In this document: positions 58,217-64,000 of the stretch, piece by piece
Numbering within the stretch: position 1 is the stretch's first letter
Layout: every line of letters starts with the position of its first letter
Assembly: GCA_020638905.1 (NCBI GenBank)
Contig: JACKHP010000006.1
Span: 1 to 64,000, forward strand
Origin: Planctomycetota bacterium
GTDB lineage: Bacteria; Planctomycetota; B15-G4
DNA: 64,000 nucleotides
Direction of reading: 5' to 3'
Position numbers and translations under genes: made by a program
The notes under the pieces: model-generated
What the model saw: the letters and a program-made list of their open reading frames with translations, nothing else
The model's database searches: none
Told to the model about the DNA's origin: nothing

Positions 58217-60007
58217 TCAGACCGGGTCCGTGGGACCGTGGGCCACGCCGCTCGGCACTCCGGGCTTCACCGCGGGGCGGCTCGGGAGCGCGCCCGCCTC
58301 GGCGGGCTTCGCCGCCGGGGCGCTCGCGGCCGCGGCCTTCGCCGGAGGCGCTCCCTCGGCCGCCCGCACCTCGCGCGCTCCCAGGTCGAGCCGGCGCAGG
58401 ACGTGCGCCGGAACGCCGCCCGCGAGGCAGTACGGCGGGACGTCCTGGGTCACGACGCTGCCCGCGACGACCACCGCGCCGTCGCCGATCGTCACGCCGG
58501 CGAGCACGGTCACGCGCACGCCGAGCGTCACGTCGCGGCCGAGCACGATGGAACGGTCGACGGACTCGCCGCCCGCCAGGGCGCGCCGGTGCGAGCCGTC
58601 GTGGGTCAGGATCGTCTGCGCACCGAGCCGGCAGCCGTCGCCGAGGCGCACGAGTCCGCGCGAGACGATCGAGGTGCCCTGGTCGATGTGCACGTTCCGC
58701 CCGATCTCGATCCGGCCGGCGGGATGGGTCTGGAGCTCGGCGCGCATGGCGCGGCTGCAGATCGTCACGCCGTCGCCGATCTCGATGTGCCCGCGGTTCA
58801 GCACGCGCGGCGCGCCGAGCGTGCGCACGCCGCGGCCGACGCGCTGGGCGGCGCGCAGCCGCAGCCGCGTGCTCCACGACGTGCGGCCGACGGCCTCGGG
58901 GCGCCCAAAGGACGGCGACGGACGCAGCGACTCCGTCTCCTCGCCGCCCTCGACCTTGCGTACGACGGTCAGCACGCGCTGCAGGTACAGGTCCAGCGAG
59001 CGCGTCTGCTCGACGCACGCACGGCCCTCGGCGCCCAACGTGGTGCGCCGGTGCTCGTCGACGAGCAGCTCGGCCACGGCGCGCTGCAGCGCCTCGACGT
59101 CCCCCACGGGGACGGTCACCACGCCGGGCAGGTGGCGCAGCGAGTCGGCCAGGCCGCGCGTCGCGCTGACCACCACCGGCGTCCCGCAGGCCAGCGCCTC
59201 GTAGATGCTGGTGATGCCCGACGGTGCGTCCGATTCGAGCAGCGGGACGAGCGCCACCGACGCGCTCTGGTACAGCAGCCTCAGGTCGTACGACGAGAGT
59301 CCGCGCACGACCTTGACCGACGCCGACAGTCCGGCGTCCGCGAAGCGGACACCGCGGTGGTTCCAGCGCGAGCCGTCGACGAGCGTGACCGGCACCGGGA
59401 CGTCGGCGAGCGCCGCGACGAGCGTCTCGTCGTCGCGTCGGGTGTGCCCCACCGCGACGAGACCCGTGCGCTCGGGCATCGGGACGTCGAGCGGCTGCGG
59501 CAGCCGGAAGAAGGCCGTGTCGACGTGCGAGTGCATCGGGAACAGGCGCGCTCGGTCGAAGCCCAGCTTCTCCTCGGCGAAGCGCGTCTGGATCGTCGTG
59601 TACGCGGCGAGACCGTGGACGGCGTGGCGCAGTCCGAGTGCGGCGAACAGCTTCGCGAGCCGCGTCCCGGCCAGGTCGTGCGCGATCATCACGTGACGCG
59701 GCCGTCGACGGGGCCCGAAGCGGCCGAGGAACGCGAAGGCCGTCCCGACCCGCTCCGACAGGGACAGCACGGTGGACGGACGACGTCGCCAGCCCATCCA
59801 GGCCAGGGCGGCGGAGCGACCGAAGAACCGGCCGACGAGACGCGTCGAGCGCGACCTGTCGGCGTCGACGTCCGCGAACGAGAGGATCTCCGCGTCGAGC
59901 AGCCGAGCCAGCTCGAGCACGTCGACGCGCGGGTGTTCCTCTTCGCCTCGCGCCTCGACCAGCACGTCATCGGGATTCGCGGGGACGAGAAGCAGTCGGG
60001 CCGCCAT
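58217..60007 (-). CDS. Fused GT4 glycosyltransferase and hexapeptide-repeat acyltransferase
   Basis: This 596-residue protein joins a GT-B type glycosyltransferase (residues 1-390; ALVPLLESDAPSGITSIYEALACGTPVV is its donor-binding signature in outline) to a left-handed beta-helix acyltransferase (about 430-550; IEIGDGVTICSRAM, IVLGRDVTLGVRVTVLAG, VVAGSVVTQDVPPYCLAGGVPA). It could add and then acylate the same sugar. A Pro/Ala-rich tail ends it. The ATG at 60007 has GGAGG just upstream. Both halves are more often separate genes. The substrates are unknown. Confidence 0.83.
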   Translation of the reverse strand: MAARLLLVPANPDDVLVEARGEEEHPRVDVLELARLLDAEILSFADVDADRSRSTRLVGRFFGRSAALAWMGWRRRPSTVLSLSERVGTAFAFLGRFGPRRRPRHVMIAHDLAGTRLAKLFAALGLRHAVHGLAAYTTIQTRFAEEKLGFDRARLFPMHSHVDTAFFRLPQPLDVPMPERTGLVAVGHTRRDDETLVAALADVPVPVTLVDGSRWNHRGVRFADAGLSASVKVVRGLSSYDLRLLYQSASVALVPLLESDAPSGITSIYEALACGTPVVVSATRGLADSLRHLPGVVTVPVGDVEALQRAVAELLVDEHRRTTLGAEGRACVEQTRSLDLYLQRVLTVVRKVEGGEETESLRPSPSFGRPEAVGRTSWSTRLRLRAAQRVGRGVRTLGAPRVLNRGHIEIGDGVTICSRAMRAELQTHPAGRIEIGRNVHIDQGTSIVSRGLVRLGDGCRLGAQTILTHDGSHRRALAGGESVDRSIVLGRDVTLGVRVTVLAGVTIGDGAVVVAGSVVTQDVPPYCLAGGVPAHVLRRLDLGAREVRAAEGAPPAKAAAASAPAAKPAEAGALPSRPAVKPGVPSGVAHGPTDPV

Positions 60008-60196
60008 CTCAATCCTCCAGGACGAGGGACCAGCAGGGTCCCCGTCGCGTCGTCCGACGCGCCCGGGGTGTGCAGCGCACGGCACCCGTCCGAGAGCGCC
60101 GGCCTCCGACCGCCGTCGGGTTCGCGCCCGCACGACTTGAGCCCGGCGCGGAGATCGCGTCCGGACGCGTGACCGGCGGGCCTGGACGGGACGCGT

Positions 60197-61357
60197 TCAT
60201 CGGGCGGCCGCCTCGAGCAGGGCACCCAGGCGCTCGACCTGGCACGCGGCGTCGAAGCGCGCACGCACGTCGCGCGCGGCGTGGCGTCCCAGGCGCTCGC
60301 GCAGGGCGCGGTCGCGCGCGAGACGCACGATCGCCGCGGCGAGTTCGTCGGGACGCCGTGGCGGCACGAGGAGTCCGTGCACGCCGTGCTCGACGATCTC
60401 GGGGATGCCGCCCGCGGCCGTGCCGACCACGGGACGCCCGAAGACCATCGCCTCGAGCGCGGTCAGGCCGAGCGGCTCCTGCCAGGCGGCGTCCACGACC
60501 ACGTCGAGCGTGCGGTAGAAGGCGTCCATGTCGTCACGGAAGCCGACGAACAGGATGCGCTCGGCGACGCCCAGCCTGAGCGCGCGGGCCTCGAGGTGCC
60601 CTCGGTAGCCGGCGACGCCCGCGGCATCCTCGCCGGCGAGCACGAACCAGGTGTCGGGGGCGCGCTGGAGCACGTCGCGCGCGGCCTCGACGAGGTCGGC
60701 CTGGCCCTTCTCCGGCGCGAGCTGGGAGGCCATCCCCACGACGACCGCATCGGGCGGGATGTCGAGTTCGGCGCGCAGGTCGTCTCCGTCGATCGCACGC
60801 TCGACGTCGACGCCGTCGTGCAGCACCTCGATGCGCTGCATGCTCCGGCCGAGGCAGCGCACGAAGTCGGCTTTCATGGCCTCGGAACAGGCCACGATGC
60901 GCACGGCGCGCGCCAGCGCGAGGCGGCTGCCGCGCGACGGCACGCAGGGCGCGTGCACATGGACCACGAGCGGCCGGCGGGACACCAGGCTCAGCAGCCA
61001 CGCCGCGGACAGCGCGCGCGGTTCGTCGCAGGCGTGGATCACGTCGATGCGCCGGGTCACGACCGTCCAGACGAGGCGCGCGAGACAGGCGGCGGCGAAC
61101 GGCAGCGCGGCCAGGTCGACGCGGCGCGTGAGCCCCCCGCCGGACGACGACCTCTCGCCGTACGGCAGCGGCACGACCTCGATCCCTCCGACGCGCCGCA
61201 GGCCGGCCTCCGCGCGGCCGCCGGCGCGACAGCACACGGTCACGCGGAAGCGTTCGCGCGGCAGCCGTCGCAGGAGCGACAGGAGCACGCTCACGGCCCC
61301 ACCGATCCCGGTGTGCGTGTCGAGGAACAGGACGCGGCGCGGAGACGCGGACTCCAT
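60197..61357 (-). CDS. Family 4 glycosyltransferase
   Basis: This 386-residue GT4 protein opens with RRVLFLDTHTGIGGAVSVLL, the acceptor-side loop, and contains ASQLAPEKGQADLVEA, FVGFRDDMDAFYRTLDVVV and the donor motif EPLGLTALEAMVFGRPVVGT. It retains the ExxxxxxxE pair. It is upstream of the GT4/acyltransferase fusion by 189 bases on the same strand and so probably acts in the same exported glycan or glycolipid pathway. Its acceptor cannot be inferred. Confidence 0.87.
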   Translation of the reverse strand: MESASPRRVLFLDTHTGIGGAVSVLLSLLRRLPRERFRVTVCCRAGGRAEAGLRRVGGIEVVPLPYGERSSSGGGLTRRVDLAALPFAAACLARLVWTVVTRRIDVIHACDEPRALSAAWLLSLVSRRPLVVHVHAPCVPSRGSRLALARAVRIVACSEAMKADFVRCLGRSMQRIEVLHDGVDVERAIDGDDLRAELDIPPDAVVVGMASQLAPEKGQADLVEAARDVLQRAPDTWFVLAGEDAAGVAGYRGHLEARALRLGVAERILFVGFRDDMDAFYRTLDVVVDAAWQEPLGLTALEAMVFGRPVVGTAAGGIPEIVEHGVHGLLVPPRRPDELAAAIVRLARDRALRERLGRHAARDVRARFDAACQVERLGALLEAAAR

Positions 61358-61558
61358 CGGGACGTCATCGGTCCCGGACGCCGCCCAACCTGTGGAGATC
61401 GTGCGGGTGTTCCCCGCGCGGCCGCGGGCGCGCCGCGCGCGGCGAGACGGCTCAGCACTCCAGTTCGGGGCCGCCGGGTGCCGATCCCTCTGCAGGCCGT
61501 CGCGTCGCCGGCCTGCGTGCGCGCCGCCCCGCCACCCGGCCCGTCCCCGAGTGCCCCC

Positions 61559-62020
61559 ATGCACACCACCTCGCACCAGTTCCGCATGGTCGGGACGGCG
61601 GACCCGAGCTGGGTCGGACGCTGCGTCCAGGCCGCGGCCGAGACCCTGACGTGCTGGGGCGCGCCCGGCGAGCGAGTCGCCGCGCTGACCGTCGCGCTCG
61701 CGGAACTGGGGACCAACGTCTGCCGTCACGGCTACGCGGCCGGCGCGCCGGGCCCGCTCGAGGTCGAGCTGCGCTGGGACGACGAGGGCCTGCAGCTCAC
61801 GCTGCGCGACGAGGGCGTCGCCTTCGACCCGACCGCGGTGCCCGACCCGCCCGTCCCGGATCCCGACGACCCCGACACGTGGCCCGAGCGCGGCATGGGA
61901 CTGCTCATCGTGCGCGGCACGGGCGACCGCCTGCGCTACCGGCGCCGCGGCCGCGTGAACGAACTCCGACTGCTCATCCGCACCCGAGCCGCGACCGACT
62001 GGCCCGTCTCGCGCCCCTGA
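61559..62020 (+). CDS. Anti-sigma factor serine kinase (RsbW/SpoIIAB-like ATPase)
   Basis: This 153-residue protein has an HATPase_c domain: ALAELGTNVCRHGYA (N box), LRDEGVAFDP (G1) and ERGMGLLIVRGTGDRLRY (G2). Proteins of this type bind an alternative sigma factor and phosphorylate an antagonist. The antagonist gene follows directly. It is divergent from the GT4 operon. The target sigma factor is not in the immediate neighbourhood; the nearest ECF gene is at 9 kb, and ECF factors are not the classical partners. Confidence 0.85.
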   Translation: MHTTSHQFRMVGTADPSWVGRCVQAAAETLTCWGAPGERVAALTVALAELGTNVCRHGYAAGAPGPLEVELRWDDEGLQLTLRDEGVAFDPTAVPDPPVPDPDDPDTWPERGMGLLIVRGTGDRLRYRRRGRVNELRLLIRTRAATDWPVSRP

Positions 62021-62033
62021 CGGAACGCACTCC

Positions 62034-62369
62034 ATGCACATCGACGTCCAGCCGCGCGATCACGTCCTGGTCCTCAAGCCCTACGAGCCGCGCATCGACA
62101 GCCACGTGGCCGTCGAGTTCCGGCACGCGCTCGGCGACCACGCCGCGTCGAGCCGGCGCCTGCTGCTCGACCTCTCGGAGGTCGAGTTCATCGACAGCTC
62201 GGGCCTCGGCGCCATCGTCGCCGCGCACCGCCGCGCGCACGAGCACGGCGGTCTCGTGATCTGCGCGCCGAGCGAGGTCGTGCTGCGGCTGTTCAGGCTG
62301 GCGCGCCTCGACCGCATCATGCAGATCGCGAAGGACGTCGACGAGGCGCTCTCCGCGCTCTCCACCTGA
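62034..62369 (+). CDS. Anti-sigma factor antagonist (STAS)
   Basis: This 111-residue STAS protein has EVEFIDSSGLGAIVAAHRRA, with Ser56 in the place that is phosphorylated in SpoIIAA. It begins 13 bases after the anti-sigma stop. Dephosphorylated antagonist would bind the kinase and free its sigma factor. No PP2C phosphatase is seen in the window. Confidence 0.9.
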   Translation: MHIDVQPRDHVLVLKPYEPRIDSHVAVEFRHALGDHAASSRRLLLDLSEVEFIDSSGLGAIVAAHRRAHEHGGLVICAPSEVVLRLFRLARLDRIMQIAKDVDEALSALST

Positions 62370-62404
62370 CACCGCCCGCTCCGCGCGCGGAGCCGAGGAG
62401 CACG

Positions 62405-64000
62405 ATGGACGAGACGGACCCCGGCGATCCGGAGAGCCTGCGCGACGCGGTGCTGAGGCACGCGCGTGGGACGCTGGGCCGCGAGTGGGACGACCTCTCG
62501 CCGCGCGAGCGGCTCGCGGCCGTCTCGTGGGCCACGCGCGAGCGCATCCTGGGTCGCATGCTCGCGACCGAGCGCCGCTGGCGCCGCACCGACGCCAAGC
62601 GCGTGGCGTACCTGTCCATGGAGTTCCTCATGGGCCGCTCGCTCGAGAACAACCTGCGCAACCTCGGCCTGTGGGACGAGTGTCGCGCGGGCCTGGCCGA
62701 GCTCGGCGTCGACGTCGAGGAGCTGGCCGCGAGCGAGGCCGACGCGGCCCTCGGCAACGGCGGCCTGGGACGCCTCGCCGCGTGCTTCCTCGACGCGATG
62801 GCCTCGCTCGACGTGCCCGGCTACGGCTACGGCATCAACTACGAGTACGGCCTGTTCCGGCAGTCGATCGACGGCGGCTGGCAACGCGAGCGCCCCGACG
62901 CGTGGCGCGCGCTGGGCACGCCCTGGCTCGTCGAGCGCGCCGACGAGGCGGTCGTCGTCCCGCTGCGCGGGCACATCGAACACGTCGACGGAGAGGGCCC
63001 CCTCGGCGGGCACTGGCTCGGCTGGGACGTGCTCGTCGGCGTCCCCCACGACATGCCCGTGGTGGGTCACGGCGGACGCACGGTGAACGCGCTGCGGCTC
63101 TACTCGGCGCGCGCCTCCGACGAGTTCGACATCGCGATCTTCAACGAGGGCGACTACCTCGAGGCCGTCAGGCGCAAGATGGAGAGCGAGACGGTCAGCA
63201 AGGTGCTCTATCCGCCGGACGGCGACGAACGCGGCCGCGAGCTGCGCCTCGTGCAGGAGTACTTCTTCACCTCGTGCGCGATCCAGGACATCGTCAAGGC
63301 GTACCTGCGCGACCACGACGACCTGGCCGGCCTGCCCGACAAGGTCGCCATCCAGCTCAACGACACGCACCCGGCGCTGGCGGTGGCCGAGCTCATGCGC
63401 GTGCTCATGGACGAGCACGGCCTGGGCTGGGACGCGGCCTGGTCGATCACCACGCGCACGCTGGCGTACACGAACCACACGCTCCTGCCCGAGGCGCTCG
63501 AGTGCTGGTCGGCGGCGTTGCTCCGGCGCGTCCTGCCGCGGCACCTGCAGATCGTGGAGCACATCGACCACCGCTTCCAGGGCGAGGTCGGCGCACGCTT
63601 CCCCGGCGACGAGGCGCGGCGCGCGCGCATGGCGATCGTCGACCGCGGCGGGCACGAGCCCATGGTGCGCATGGCGCACCTGGCCATCGTCGGCAGCCAT
63701 TCGGTGAACGGCGTGGCGCGGCTGCACAGCGAGCTCGTCAAGTCGCAGCTCGTCCCCGACTTCCACGGGATGTGGCCCGAGCGCTTCAACAACAAGACGA
63801 ACGGCGTGACGCACAGGCGCTGGCTCGCGGGCTGCAACCCCGAGCTCGCGGCCCTCCTGGACGACGCGCTCGGCACCGCCTGGCGCGACGACCTCACGCT
63901 ACTGCGCGGGCTGGAGCCGTTCGCCGACGACGCGTCCTTCCGGGAGGACTTCCTGCGCATCAAGCACGCGAACAAGGAACGCCTGGCGACGATCGTCGAG
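62405..64000 (+). CDS. glgP: Glycogen/alpha-glucan phosphorylase (5' part, runs off window)
   Basis: The first 532 residues of a classical glycogen phosphorylase are present; the PLP-lysine region lies outside the window. LSMEFLMGRSLENNLRNLGL, ALGNGGLGRLAACFLDAMAS, GYGINYEYGLFRQ, QLNDTHPALAVAELMRVL, NHTLLPEALECWS and NNKTNGVTHRRWLAGCNP are family signatures in the right order. GAGGAG precedes the ATG at 62405 by 5 bases. It follows the STAS gene by 35 bases, so the partner switch and glycogen breakdown may be co-transcribed. The enzyme releases glucose 1-phosphate from storage glucan. Confidence 0.96.
   Translation, partial: MDETDPGDPESLRDAVLRHARGTLGREWDDLSPRERLAAVSWATRERILGRMLATERRWRRTDAKRVAYLSMEFLMGRSLENNLRNLGLWDECRAGLAELGVDVEELAASEADAALGNGGLGRLAACFLDAMASLDVPGYGYGINYEYGLFRQSIDGGWQRERPDAWRALGTPWLVERADEAVVVPLRGHIEHVDGEGPLGGHWLGWDVLVGVPHDMPVVGHGGRTVNALRLYSARASDEFDIAIFNEGDYLEAVRRKMESETVSKVLYPPDGDERGRELRLVQEYFFTSCAIQDIVKAYLRDHDDLAGLPDKVAIQLNDTHPALAVAELMRVLMDEHGLGWDAAWSITTRTLAYTNHTLLPEALECWSAALLRRVLPRHLQIVEHIDHRFQGEVGARFPGDEARRARMAIVDRGGHEPMVRMAHLAIVGSHSVNGVARLHSELVKSQLVPDFHGMWPERFNNKTNGVTHRRWLAGCNPELAALLDDALGTAWRDDLTLLRGLEPFADDASFREDFLRIKHANKERLATIVE

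Noticed and set aside
60008..60196. Small gene between the two glycosyltransferase genes
   Set aside because: Only high-GC frames overlap here; no start with a ribosome site or recognisable product.

Overview
The window is very GC-rich DNA with tightly packed genes and many GTG starts. Its gene types are: an ECF sigma factor divergent from a membrane Ser/Thr kinase with TPRs, two exported sulfatases, FG-GAP and other large secreted proteins, several TPR proteins, a SpoIIAA/RsbW-type partner-switch pair and a CusCBA-like efflux operon. Together these suggest a planctomycete, but that is inference: the window has no rRNA or tRNA to confirm it. No CRISPR array, intact insertion sequence, integrase or phage gene was seen.

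Layout. 0.1-9.3 kb: fused formiminotransferase-cyclodeaminase, a dynamin-like GTPase, an SGNH/TPR membrane protein, an FG-GAP secreted protein and an ECF sigma factor. 9.5-15.8 kb: the divergent kinase, an EEP-family hydrolase and a penicillin-amidase-like Ntn hydrolase. 15.8-17.8 kb: an intergenic island with no intact gene. It holds three hexanucleotide repeat arrays around two convergent, frameshifted relics of four-helix-bundle (S23/IVP-type) genes, and each relic has an inverted repeat a few bases before its start codon. 17.8-25.5 kb: an RND/MMPL exporter, two tandem membrane metallophosphoesterases, and trmFO translationally coupled to a lipoprotein sulfatase. 25.7-37.2 kb: a TPR regulator-like protein and a polyphosphate neighbourhood (ppk1, ppx/gppA, a SixA-like phosphatase, a CHAD protein). 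That neighbourhood is interrupted by a coupled sulfatase/PhyH-dioxygenase pair sharing an unusual module of about 57 residues. 37.3-47.1 kb: secreted proteins, a TIGR00300-type ornithine cyclodeaminase and a subtilase. 47.3-55.2 kb: a heavy-metal efflux operon whose adaptor carries a hexamer-repeat-encoded linker. 55.2-61.4 kb: a secreted protein, then a sugar/polysaccharide group on the minus strand (phosphomannomutase, a GT4-acyltransferase fusion, a second GT4). 61.6 kb to the end: anti-sigma kinase, STAS antagonist and the start of a glycogen phosphorylase, in one probable operon.

Three themes connect the genes. The first is phosphate and energy storage (PPK1, PPX, SixA-like, CHAD, glycogen phosphorylase). 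The second is cell-surface and exported function (sulfatases, glycosyltransferases, secreted beta-rich proteins, some sharing a C-terminal module). The third is signal-controlled transcription (ECF/kinase pair, partner switch). The least explained part is the 16.0-17.8 kb island.
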